NCBI GenBank assembly: GCA_964591245.1
Contig: CAZPZZ010000023.1
Coordinates: 1-40,833, forward strand
From: CAZPZZ01 sp964591245
GTDB lineage: Bacteria; Acidobacteriota; Vicinamibacteria; Vicinamibacterales; UBA8438
Length of the DNA: 40,833 nucleotides
Reading direction: 5' to 3'
Made by a program: the position numbers and the translations under genes. The notes beneath the pieces were generated by a model that was not told the DNA's origin, did no database searches, and worked only from the letters and a program-made list of their open reading frames with translations. Of this stretch, positions 23,977 to 31,906 are shown piece by piece (the first letter of the stretch is position 1; every line of letters begins with the position of its first letter).

Positions 23977-24897
23977 ATGAGAGGGATAGTCGCCGGCGTC
24001 ATGATATCGCTCGGAGTGTCGGGTTTTGCCCTTGCGCAAGAGGCAAAGATCGTCGAGCTCGACACCCTGAATGTCAGGGATGTGCTCTATCACCTGACGG
24101 GAGGGGGCGGGAATGGTCTTGCGCTCATTGACGAACTGAACGGCGGTGTCGTACTCATCGATACCAAGTCGGCAGGGTGGGGCGAGGCCGTCCTCGAGGT
24201 CATTGCGCAGGTTACCGATCTGCCTGTGACCACCATCGTCAATACCCATGCCCATCCCGGCCATGCTGGAAGTAACAGCGAGTTCCCAGATGTCGTTGAC
24301 ATCATTGCCCATGGGAACGCCGCCGCTGCTATGGCCCGCGGCAACGGGGACTCGAATGGGCTACCGACCGTCACATTCAATGACCGCTACGGTTTGCTCG
24401 ATGACCTCGATCGTATCGAGTTGTATTACTTCGGCCCTGGCCATACCGATGGAGATATTGTCGTGGTGTTTCCCGAGAAGCGTGTTGCGTATGCGGGAGA
24501 CCTGTTCCCGGGACGAATGGCACCGGTGATCGATCGCGCCAACGGAGGAAGCGGTCTGGCGTTTCCGGAGACCTTGAGGGCGATCGTGGATACGATCGGT
24601 GGTGTGGACCGCATCATTAGCGGGCATGGTCCGTTCCCGACAACGTACGCGGGACGTGGCCGGCGCGAGCGTGGGACTGATCGCGCATGGACGGGCTTTC
24701 TTGATTGGGATGATCTCTCCGAATATGCCGATTTCGTTCGTGATTTCGTTGCCGCTGTAGAGAGCGCGTACGAGTCGGGCCGAACACCGGAAGCGGCTGC
24801 AGCGAATTTGGATCTTGACGCGCGTTACGCCGAGTACGACTTGACCGATGTCGGAGCTACGGTTACGGCACTCTATGCCGAGCTGGATGCCCGGTGA
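23977..24897 (+). CDS. Secreted MBL-fold metallo-hydrolase with HxHxGH variant
   Basis: A 306-residue exported protein with a signal peptide ending near FALAQ. The MBL motif reads NT-H91-A-H93-P-G95-H96, so the metal-2 aspartate of HxHxDH is Gly. Later elements are present: GPGHTDGD, AYAGDLFPG and ISGHGP. The layout resembles subclass B3-like or quorum-lactonase-like extracytoplasmic hydrolases (LALIDELNGGVVLIDT start). The substrate is unknown. The next gene, a PQQ-like propeller, starts 43 bases later on the same strand. Loss of the Asp ligand suggests a mononuclear metal site or a changed activity. Confidence 0.87.
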   Translation: MRGIVAGVMISLGVSGFALAQEAKIVELDTLNVRDVLYHLTGGGGNGLALIDELNGGVVLIDTKSAGWGEAVLEVIAQVTDLPVTTIVNTHAHPGHAGSNSEFPDVVDIIAHGNAAAAMARGNGDSNGLPTVTFNDRYGLLDDLDRIELYYFGPGHTDGDIVVVFPEKRVAYAGDLFPGRMAPVIDRANGGSGLAFPETLRAIVDTIGGVDRIISGHGPFPTTYAGRGRRERGTDRAWTGFLDWDDLSEYADFVRDFVAAVESAYESGRTPEAAAANLDLDARYAEYDLTDVGATVTALYAELDAR

Positions 24898-24940
24898 TCG
24901 CGTCAGAGAAAGCCCGCGCGATAAATAAGATGGAGGACGC

Positions 24941-26284
24941 ATGAGGATCCGGACCCTGGTAGCAATCATCTGTTTCATCGGAGTGGCCGGCAATGTTGTC
25001 GAGATGCAGGCTGACGACTGGCCGGAGTTCCGTGGCGAGGGGCGGTTAGGGATTTGGCGCGAGACCGGCCTGCTGGAGACATTTCCAACGGACGGGCTGA
25101 AAGTCCGATGGCGCCAGCCGATCAAGGCCGGTTACGCTGGGCCAGCCGTCGCGGACGGGCGGGTGTTTGCAACCGACTGGGAACCGACCAACGGCATGCG
25201 GGGTGTCGAGCGGGCGTTGGCATTCGACGAGGATACCGGAGAGGTGCTCTGGAGCCAGGCGTGGGAAGCCGACTACGCTGGTATTCAATGGGAGATAGGG
25301 CCAGGGGCAACGCCCACGGTCGACGGTGATCGGGTCTATGTATTGGGGCGCACAGGGACATTGTCGGCGCTTGCAGTTGAGACGGGCGAGATTCTCTGGC
25401 GAAAGCAGTACGGCGAAGATTACGGTGTCAATCGGATGCAGTGGGGCTTCGATTGGGGCTTTGCCAGTGCACCTCTTGTGGATGGCGATCGGCTCATTTG
25501 CTTTGTTGGTGGTGCGCCGGATGCTCGAGTGGTCGCGTTTGACAAGATCACCGGCGAGGAGGTCTGGCGTGCGTTGCCAAGTGAGGGGGACCTTGGAGTC
25601 GCGCAACCGATTATCATCGAGGCCGGTGGGGCCCGGCAGCTTATTGTCTGGAATCCGGAAGAGGTGGCGTCGCTGGATCCGGAAACTGGAGCAATCTACT
25701 GGCGTCAGCCGTACGTTGTCGGTGGTGCAATGACCGTTGCCGCACCAGTACAGGTTGGCGCGCAACTGTTTTTCACGACATTTTACGATGGGCCCATGAT
25801 GTTGACCCTGAACCAGGATCGGCCTGGCGCGACTATTGCGTGGAAAGGAAGCAGCAATAGCGAGATCCGCACCGAAGGACTGCACGGTGTGCTGGCTACC
25901 CCGATCATTGATGGTGGGTACATCTATGGAATCTGCAGTTATGGACAGTTACGTTGTCTCAACGCCGAGACCGGTGAACGTATCTGGGAAACGCAGGACG
26001 CGACCGTGGAGCGGCGTAGATGGGTCTCTGGCTTTATGGTGCGCAATGGCAACCGCGTGCTGCTGAACAACGACCGCGGTGAGCTTGTCATCGCGAGATT
26101 GAGTCCCTCTGGCTACGACGAGGTCAGTCGGACGCATCTCATCGCACCAACGTCGGATCCGGGAAATCGCCGAGAACTCCGATACGTGAATTGGGTGCAT
26201 CCGGCCTATGCGAACAAGCATATCTATACCCGGAACGACGAAGAGATCATCAGCCTGACCATGGACGTGAACGATTACGACTGA
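24941..26284 (+). CDS. PQQ-like (BamB-type) beta-propeller, secreted
   Basis: A 447-residue protein with an N-terminal leader ending near QADDWPEFRG and then about seven beta-propeller repeats of the kind AFDEDTGEVLWSQ, LAVETGEILWRKQ, AFDKITGEEVWRA, LDPETGAIYWRQ and LNAETGERIWETQ. These are the PQQ_2 / BamB repeat type. Such proteins may bind PQQ or act as scaffolds; the dehydrogenase blocks seen in the two large quinoproteins are absent. It is preceded by an AAGATGGAGGAC ribosome site and lies between the MBL-fold gene and a conserved secreted protein. A similar propeller lies at 30388-31746. Confidence 0.88.
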   Translation: MRIRTLVAIICFIGVAGNVVEMQADDWPEFRGEGRLGIWRETGLLETFPTDGLKVRWRQPIKAGYAGPAVADGRVFATDWEPTNGMRGVERALAFDEDTGEVLWSQAWEADYAGIQWEIGPGATPTVDGDRVYVLGRTGTLSALAVETGEILWRKQYGEDYGVNRMQWGFDWGFASAPLVDGDRLICFVGGAPDARVVAFDKITGEEVWRALPSEGDLGVAQPIIIEAGGARQLIVWNPEEVASLDPETGAIYWRQPYVVGGAMTVAAPVQVGAQLFFTTFYDGPMMLTLNQDRPGATIAWKGSSNSEIRTEGLHGVLATPIIDGGYIYGICSYGQLRCLNAETGERIWETQDATVERRRWVSGFMVRNGNRVLLNNDRGELVIARLSPSGYDEVSRTHLIAPTSDPGNRRELRYVNWVHPAYANKHIYTRNDEEIISLTMDVNDYD

Positions 26285-26360
26285 ATTGATCGGGGCGGGA
26301 CGTCGGATGACCACTTCACTACGGAGGTGAGTTTCGCTGCGTTAGTAAAAGGAGTTCAAC

Positions 26361-27374
26361 ATGTATCGATGCCAGTCTCACTATTGCGTGCTTGTCGTCG
26401 CAATGTCATTGCTCGCTGGGCCAGTTGCGGCACAGTCCGAAAATTGGAGTCCGCCTCGCACCTCAGTTGGTCGGGTGGACCTGCAAGGCGTGTGGGCGAA
26501 TAATGCTGCCACTCCTCTGGAACGGCCGGATGTGCTGGCCGACAAAGCGGCGTTCACCGCAGAGGAGCTGGCTCTTCTGCGTACGGCGAATCAGCGGCTC
26601 TTTGGTGGCGCGGATGACGCAGCGTTTGGCGATGGCGTGTTTAATGCGGTACTGGCAGACCGTGAGAGGAATGTCTCCGGGGACGGAGGCACCGGGAACT
26701 ACAGCTCGGTCTGGATGGTGGATCGCGTGTTTGAGGAACGCACCTCGCTCATCAGTGATCCGGTGGACGGAAAGTTGCCAGCCCTAATTCCAGAGGCTGT
26801 GGCTCGTATCGATGCGGCAACGGCGTACCGACGGGAGCATCCGGCCGATGGTCCGGAAGACCGAAGCCGTCAGGTTCGTTGCATCACCTATGGGATTCCC
26901 CGCGTCGGAGGACTTGGGGCGGGGTATAACAGTTACTATCAGATCTTCCAGACTCCCGGTCACGTCGTCATGCTGGGGGAAATGATCCATGACGCCCGAG
27001 TTATCACGCTTGGGGACCAACCGCATGCGCCCTCTGCGATCCGCCAGTGGCATGGGGATGCGAGAGGACGTTGGGAAGGGGACACCTTGGTCGTCGAGAC
27101 CACAAATTTTTCTCCGCAGAGTGGGTACCGGGGCGCGGCCGAAAATCTGAATCTTGTGGAACGCTTTACGCTTGTGGGGCCAGACACCTTGCACTACGAG
27201 ATCACGGTGACCGACCCGACCACTTGGACGCGTCCATGGACGGCGATGGTGCCGTTGTCTCGAAGTGCCGACCCACTGTTCGAATACGCCTGCCATGAGG
27301 GGAACATCGGAATGACGGGTATTCTGGCTGGTGCTCGCGTTGAAGAGGCCGAGGCCTCGCGTGGGGAGCAGTAA
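26361..27374 (+). CDS. Conserved secreted protein of unknown function
   Basis: A 337-residue exported protein (signal peptide ending near PVAAQ). The style is common in Acidobacteriota and marine heterotrophs, but I cannot assign a named domain. Recognisable blocks are GRVDLQGVWANNAATPLERP, SLISDPVDGKLPAL, RCITYGIPRVGGLGAGYN, YQIFQTPGHVVMLGEMIHDAR, WHGDARGRWEGDTLVVETTNF and HYEITVTDPTTWTRPWTAMV. The many aromatic and beta segments suggest a beta-sandwich or barrel, perhaps ligand-binding. AAGGAG stands well placed before ATG 26361. It follows the propeller after 76 bases, and the end is convergent with the SpoU methyltransferase. Confidence 0.75.
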   Translation: MYRCQSHYCVLVVAMSLLAGPVAAQSENWSPPRTSVGRVDLQGVWANNAATPLERPDVLADKAAFTAEELALLRTANQRLFGGADDAAFGDGVFNAVLADRERNVSGDGGTGNYSSVWMVDRVFEERTSLISDPVDGKLPALIPEAVARIDAATAYRREHPADGPEDRSRQVRCITYGIPRVGGLGAGYNSYYQIFQTPGHVVMLGEMIHDARVITLGDQPHAPSAIRQWHGDARGRWEGDTLVVETTNFSPQSGYRGAAENLNLVERFTLVGPDTLHYEITVTDPTTWTRPWTAMVPLSRSADPLFEYACHEGNIGMTGILAGARVEEAEASRGEQ

Positions 27375-27400
27375 GCTTTGCTAGTGCCTTCGGTTGTCAG

Positions 27401-28210
27401 CTAGAGCGGAGGCGCCAGCGTGTAGAGGGCAATACCCGCTGTCGTTGCGACATTCAGGGAATCGACACCGCGTGCGATCGGAATGCGCACGCGGTGGTCC
27501 ACCTGCGCGGTAGCTTCATCGCTCAAACCGACTCCTTCTGCGCCGAGCAAGATCGCGAGTCGGGGCGGTGGTGCTGCCGCAAACGTTGCGAGTGACGTCG
27601 CGTCTGCTTCCGGAGTGAGGGCGACGCTCGAGAACCCCAGTTCTCCAAGTCTGATCAAGCCGTCTGGCCAGTCCGAGATCTCTCCATACGGGATCCGAAG
27701 CGTGGCTCCAAGCGACGTGCGAATAGCCTTGCGGTAGAGTGGATCGCAGCACGTAGGATTGAGTAGCACGCAGTCGACGCCGAAGGCTGCAGCATTTCGG
27801 AAGATGCTACCGATGTTGTCCGGGTTGCCGACCTGCTCGAGGATCACCACGCGACGGGCGGTGGCGAGTGCGGGCAGTTCCCGGTCAGTTGCGTCTGGTG
27901 TCCGCACGCCGAGGGCAAGGCAACCCCGATGTACCTGAAATCCGACAATCTGCCGTAGAAGATGAGGGGAGCCCACGTAGATCGGGAGATCGTGCTCGCG
28001 GCTCCTCAAGAGGTCATGAAGACTGTCGACTGCTGCAGACGTGACGAGAAGGGAACGAGTTTCGAAGCGAGGGTGTTCGAGTAGCGCACGCACGACGAGG
28101 CGACTTTCGGCGACGAAGAGTCCCTTTTCTCTGAGCAGTACGGGGTCTGGGACGTTGTGAAAGTCGACCAGACGCGGGTCTAAGTGATCCGTAACTGTTT
28201 CGATCGGCAT
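27401..28210 (-). CDS. TrmH/SpoU family RNA 2'-O-methyltransferase
   Basis: A 269-residue cytoplasmic SPOUT enzyme that methylates a ribose in rRNA or tRNA using S-adenosylmethionine. The N-terminal half is the substrate-binding extension (LREKGLFVAESRLVVRALL). The C-terminal knot has motif 1 NPDNIGSIFRNA (129-140, with N132 and catalytic-type R138), motif 2 LLGAEGVGL (221-229), and motif 3 IPIARGVDSLNVATTAG (243-259). All three are intact. The target nucleotide cannot be told. It is a housekeeping gene placed among accessory genes, and it diverges from the aminotransferase across an 87-base gap. Confidence 0.92.
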   Translation of the reverse strand: MPIETVTDHLDPRLVDFHNVPDPVLLREKGLFVAESRLVVRALLEHPRFETRSLLVTSAAVDSLHDLLRSREHDLPIYVGSPHLLRQIVGFQVHRGCLALGVRTPDATDRELPALATARRVVILEQVGNPDNIGSIFRNAAAFGVDCVLLNPTCCDPLYRKAIRTSLGATLRIPYGEISDWPDGLIRLGELGFSSVALTPEADATSLATFAAAPPPRLAILLGAEGVGLSDEATAQVDHRVRIPIARGVDSLNVATTAGIALYTLAPPL

Positions 28211-28297
28211 GGTGGTGTGTCTCCGAGCCGGGGTGCGGACGTTCCCTCACTGGGGCGTCCCTCGTCTTCGCGTCAGTGGTCCTGATACAGTCAGCAG

Positions 28298-29461
28298 ATG
28301 CCAGTGCCGCAGTCTTCCCGCGCTGAAGCGATTGTCCCCTTTCTGGCCATGGAGGTCATGGAGCGGGGTATGGCGATGGCCCGGGCCGGTGCCGATGTGT
28401 TGCAGCTCGGCGTCGGCGAACCAGGGTTTTCTCCGCCGCCTCAGGTAGTCGAGGCATTAGGGGCCACGGTTGCCGCAGGCGACACTCACTATACCGATAG
28501 TCGTGGCCTCTATGCGCTGCGCGAGGCGATCGCCGCCGATTGTTACCGTCGGCGAGGAGTCACCATCAGTCCGGAACAGGTACTCGTGACGAGCGGGTCT
28601 TCGCCGGCCTTGTTGCTCGTGTTCGCGCTCTTGCTGGACCCCGGTGACGAGATCATCATGGCCGCGCCGCATTATCCCTGCTATCCGAATATGGTCACCA
28701 TGTGTGGTGGGCGGACGATCTTGGTGCCGACCATGCCGGAAGAGGGTTATGTGATTGACGTGGATCGGGTGCGGGCCGCGATTTCACCCCGGACTAAGGG
28801 TGTGATGGTGGCGACGCCGGCCAACCCAACCGGAGCGGTGCAGCCTGCCGCGGTGGTGGAGGGGCTCTCGGTACTCGGGGTCCCCATCTTGTCGGACGAG
28901 GTGTACGACGGCTTGCTCTACGACGGAGCTAGGAACACGTCGCCGCTCGGCATTGCGGATGAGTGTTTTGTTTTTGATGGATTTTCGAAGCGGTATGCGA
29001 TGACCGGATTTCGCCTCGGTTATGTGATTGCGCCGACACGGGCCATGAGGGCACTGGTGTCGTTGCAGCAGAATTTTTTTATCTCGGCTGCTCATTTCGT
29101 TCAGTCAGTGGGGCTCGTTGCGCTCGAGCAGGGTGCGGAGCACCAGCGGATGATGGTGCAGGAGTATGACCGTCGTCGACATCTGCTGGCGGACGGGGTC
29201 CGTGATCTCGGGTTAGCCGTGCCGGTGAACCCCTCGGGGGCGTTCTACGTGCTGGCCGACGCGCGCCACTTGGCGACAGACTCACTGGCTCTTGCCTTCG
29301 AACTGCTTGAGCGGGCGCATGTGGCGTTGGGGCCAGGACGTGATTTCGGCGAAGTGGCAGAGGGCTTTCTTCGCTTCTCGTTTGCCGCGTCCTACGATGA
29401 CATCGCACGCAGTCTTGAGCGGTTGAAGCGTGTCATCCCGACCTTAGCGTCGTCTGGCTGA
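28298..29461 (+). CDS. PLP-dependent class I/II aminotransferase
   Basis: A 387-residue cytoplasmic fold-type I aminotransferase (AspC-like). PLP-site marks are the aromatic-ring region YTDSRGLYALREAI, N176 in ANPTGAV, D200-E201-V-Y-D-G, Schiff-base lysine K231 in FDGFSKRYAMTG, and R239 in GFRLGY. A C-terminal FLRFSFA Arg should bind the substrate carboxylate. The amino donor and oxo acid are not predictable; aspartate, alanine or aromatic amino acids are all possible. The start ATG has a CAGCAG stretch upstream rather than a strong Shine-Dalgarno. The gene is convergent with the crotonase gene. Confidence 0.9.
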   Translation: MPVPQSSRAEAIVPFLAMEVMERGMAMARAGADVLQLGVGEPGFSPPPQVVEALGATVAAGDTHYTDSRGLYALREAIAADCYRRRGVTISPEQVLVTSGSSPALLLVFALLLDPGDEIIMAAPHYPCYPNMVTMCGGRTILVPTMPEEGYVIDVDRVRAAISPRTKGVMVATPANPTGAVQPAAVVEGLSVLGVPILSDEVYDGLLYDGARNTSPLGIADECFVFDGFSKRYAMTGFRLGYVIAPTRAMRALVSLQQNFFISAAHFVQSVGLVALEQGAEHQRMMVQEYDRRRHLLADGVRDLGLAVPVNPSGAFYVLADARHLATDSLALAFELLERAHVALGPGRDFGEVAEGFLRFSFAASYDDIARSLERLKRVIPTLASSG

Positions 29462-29493
29462 TCCGCGAGTTTCACGCCGGCGCGTCTGAAGAG

Positions 29494-30282
29494 TTACGAC
29501 TGACGAAACACTGGAGATCGTTTTTCCAGGAAGGCTGCGACGCCTTCGCGTCCGTCCGGTGATGTTGCCGCCTGGGCAATTGCTTCGGCTTCCAGTTCCA
29601 TCTGGCTTTCGAGCGTTTCGTGTGCGCTGGCCAGAACTAATCGTTTGGTGGCTGCGTAGGCGCCTGTCGGGCCATCGGCGAGATACCGTGCGAGACTCCG
29701 CGCCTCGTCGGCTAGGGCCTCGTCATCAATGACCCGTGTCGCGATCCCGTATCGAAGCGCGTCGTCGGCGGTCAAGACGGGATTGAGCAGCATCAGTTCT
29801 AGCGTGCGTCGACGGCCAAGCAGACGCGGCAAAAAATAGGTTGAACTCCCGTCTGGCACGAGTCCGGCCTTTGTATAGGCCATGGTGAGTTTCGCTGAAC
29901 GGGCGATGAGCACGAGGTCGCAGGCGCATGCGAGTGAGAAGCCGGCACCGGCCGCTGTTCCTTGGACGGCCGCGATCACCGGAGCCCGCATTCGGGCGAG
30001 ACGAGAGATGGCTGCGTGCAGGTCGACCACCATACGCTTGAGAAGCGAGGCTAGGTCGGGACCCGCATTGGCGAACGTACCCAGGTCGCCCCCGGCGCAA
30101 AACATCTTGCCAGCTGCGTCCAGCAGTACCACTCGCACTTCGGGATTGATGTCACAGGCGATTGTGGCCTCAAGGAGCTCTCGGGCGAGGGCGGGTGTGA
30201 TCGCGTTCGCCTGGTCCGGTCGCCGCAATGTGATGTGTGCAACACCGTCCTCGATGCGAAGTTGAAGCGAATCAAAATCCAT
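29494..30282 (-). CDS. Enoyl-CoA hydratase/isomerase, PaaG-like
   Basis: A 262-residue crotonase-fold enzyme acting on acyl-CoA thioesters. ATG 30282 has GAAGGAAC upstream; the frame to 30324 adds an unlikely tail. Oxyanion-hole segments are FCAGGDL (61-67) and AAGAGFSLA (110-118). Of the two glutamates of true enoyl-CoA hydratases, the first is Ser in AGAGFSLA and the second is absent. Instead D144 in GLVPDGSSTYFLPRLLG matches the catalytic Asp of PaaG-type isomerases. This favours an isomerase (ring 1,2-epoxyphenylacetyl-CoA or delta3-delta2 type) over a hydratase. It may act with the acyl-CoA ligase at 12.2 kb, but it stands alone here. Confidence 0.88.
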   Translation of the reverse strand: MDFDSLQLRIEDGVAHITLRRPDQANAITPALARELLEATIACDINPEVRVVLLDAAGKMFCAGGDLGTFANAGPDLASLLKRMVVDLHAAISRLARMRAPVIAAVQGTAAGAGFSLACACDLVLIARSAKLTMAYTKAGLVPDGSSTYFLPRLLGRRRTLELMLLNPVLTADDALRYGIATRVIDDEALADEARSLARYLADGPTGAYAATKRLVLASAHETLESQMELEAEAIAQAATSPDGREGVAAFLEKRSPVFRQS

Positions 30283-30387
30283 GATGTTCCTTCTCGCGGC
30301 CGCTGTGGACCGCTGACACGCCATGCATTGTCAGGGGGGGGGCGGTGGCGTCCGTTCTCCGTTGGTGGCAGTACACGAGTTCGTTGC

Positions 30388-31746
30388 TCACAAGGGGGCA
30401 GCAATGCGGTACAGCGTGTTGACCGTGCGAATGATGAGACTCCCGTGAGCTATTGCGGGGGTGGCCAGCGTCCACTCCTCAAGGGAGTTGACGCCAAGGA
30501 GTTCGAACTTGGGCCCTGCTTTCATGACGTAGGTGTCGCCCTCTTCACTGATTGCGAAGATCTTACCGTTGTAGGCCCATGGAGAGGCGGTGAAGAGTGA
30601 GCCCCCGGGCGAAACTCGTGTCCGGGAATATACTTCAGCTCCGGTGCGGGCATCATGGCAGATCAGAATGCCGCGATCGAGCAAAGTGTAGTGGTAATCA
30701 CCATAGACCAACGCCGAAGGGTTGTACGACCCGAGGGTTGGATGCGACCAACGAATGTAGTCATTTTGTGTCATGTTCTCGTGCAATGAGATATCGCCGC
30801 TTGCGCCGGGCTGGATGGCATACACGGGTCGAGCGGAGTCGGCGGTGTAACCGGAGTTGATGTAGAGCAGGCCGTGTCGTGCAAATGGTGTGGCCACGTG
30901 GATCGAGGACATGCCGGTGAGGTTCCAGAGTTCACGACCGTTGAGGTTGTAGGCTCGGACTCCACCCGTGCCCGTGGTGACAATCTCGGTTCGGAGATCG
31001 TTCTGCCAGATGAGAGGTGTCGACCAGTTTGATGCTTCGTCGCGGTTGATTCGCCAGAGCTCTTGACCGTTCGTCGCGTCGAATGCGGCAAGGAATGACT
31101 GGGCGAGGTTGTCGTTCACCACGTAGAGACGGTCATCATGTACGACGGGTGATGAGGCAGTGCCCCAGCCCTGTCGCATTGGTCGCACCTCCATCGCGGA
31201 GTGCCACAGTTCAGCGCCCTCGAGATCGAAGGCGAACAATCCGACATAGCCCAGGTAGACATAGACGCGCTTGCCATCGGTGACAGGGGTTTCCGAGGCG
31301 AAGCTATTCTTCTCGTGTTTTGAGCCCGGGACGGCCGTGTGTAATGTCTGTTGCCACCGAATTTTTCCGGTATTGAAATCGATGTCGTAAAGCACCCAGC
31401 GCATTGGCGAAGCGGGCGTCTCGAGGTCGTTTCCCGTCATGGGACCGTTGAAGGAACGAGACTGGTACTGCCTCAACGGTTTGAGTGCGGTCTCGGCGCC
31501 GGTTGTGTTGATAACGGATGTGATCAAGACGTGGTCTCCCGTGACGATGGGAGAGCTCCACGCTCGTCCGGGAATATCTGACTTCCAGACGACGTTGTTG
31601 TCCGGGCCCCAGGACGCGGGGAGCGAACGAGTGTCCTCGGCCACGCCACCATCAAGACCGCGAAACTGTGGCCAATCCTGAGCTGATGCTCCCGTCGCAA
31701 TAACGAGTGAGAGCATGACCGCAAGTCGAGTCTGGTGAAGATGCAC
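30388..31746 (-). CDS. PQQ-like (BamB-type) beta-propeller, secreted
   Basis: A 452-residue exported propeller protein. GTG 31746 is chosen because AAGGAG lies six bases ahead and the signal peptide (LAVMLSLVIATGASAQDWPQFRG) follows directly; a longer frame from ATG 31794 is open but lacks a ribosome site. Repeats include YDIDFNTGKIRWQQ, FAFDLEGAELWH, AFDATNGQELWRIN, YNLNGRELWNL and CHDARTGAEVYSR, the PQQ-type blade pattern. No dehydrogenase or heme motif is present. It may bind PQQ or sugars, or serve as a scaffold. It is divergent from the tannase-like gene across a 160-base region. Confidence 0.88.
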   Translation of the reverse strand: MHLHQTRLAVMLSLVIATGASAQDWPQFRGLDGGVAEDTRSLPASWGPDNNVVWKSDIPGRAWSSPIVTGDHVLITSVINTTGAETALKPLRQYQSRSFNGPMTGNDLETPASPMRWVLYDIDFNTGKIRWQQTLHTAVPGSKHEKNSFASETPVTDGKRVYVYLGYVGLFAFDLEGAELWHSAMEVRPMRQGWGTASSPVVHDDRLYVVNDNLAQSFLAAFDATNGQELWRINRDEASNWSTPLIWQNDLRTEIVTTGTGGVRAYNLNGRELWNLTGMSSIHVATPFARHGLLYINSGYTADSARPVYAIQPGASGDISLHENMTQNDYIRWSHPTLGSYNPSALVYGDYHYTLLDRGILICHDARTGAEVYSRTRVSPGGSLFTASPWAYNGKIFAISEEGDTYVMKAGPKFELLGVNSLEEWTLATPAIAHGSLIIRTVNTLYRIAAPL

Positions 31747-31752
31747 GTTGTT

Positions 31753-31758
31753 CTCCTT
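31753..31758 (-). promoter_or_regulatory. Shine-Dalgarno deciding a GTG start
   Basis: AAGGAG on the minus strand ends six bases before GTG 31746 and supports that start for the propeller gene over the ATG at 31794. Confidence 0.6.
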
Positions 31759-31798
31759 CTTCCAGGGAGACTGCATTCGCGGGTTCGCACCCATTTGC

Positions 31799-31812
31799 GT
31801 CTCGCGAGAGAC
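31799..31812. promoter_or_regulatory. Perfect inverted repeat in divergent region
   Basis: GTCTC-GCGA-GAGAC is a 5-bp hairpin around a palindromic TCTCGCGAGA core. It lies in the 160-base space between the divergent propeller and tannase-like genes, next to an AT-rich word ATATATTA (31821-31828) that could be a -10 region. A shared operator is possible. Confidence 0.35.
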
Positions 31813-31906
31813 TCATCAGGATATATTAGGCAGCGTAAAATTATTTCCGTCTTTCGTGTGACCGTGGGAGGTCGGCAGATTTGCCAATTGGAATGTGCGG
31901 GAAGCC

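Noticed and set aside
24361..25125. Minus-strand open frame of 254 codons over the MBL and propeller genes
   Set aside because: It spans two well-supported plus-strand genes and has no motif.
25046..25885. Minus-strand open frame of 279 codons opposite the PQQ-like propeller
   Set aside because: It is a shadow of the repeat protein, with no conserved features.
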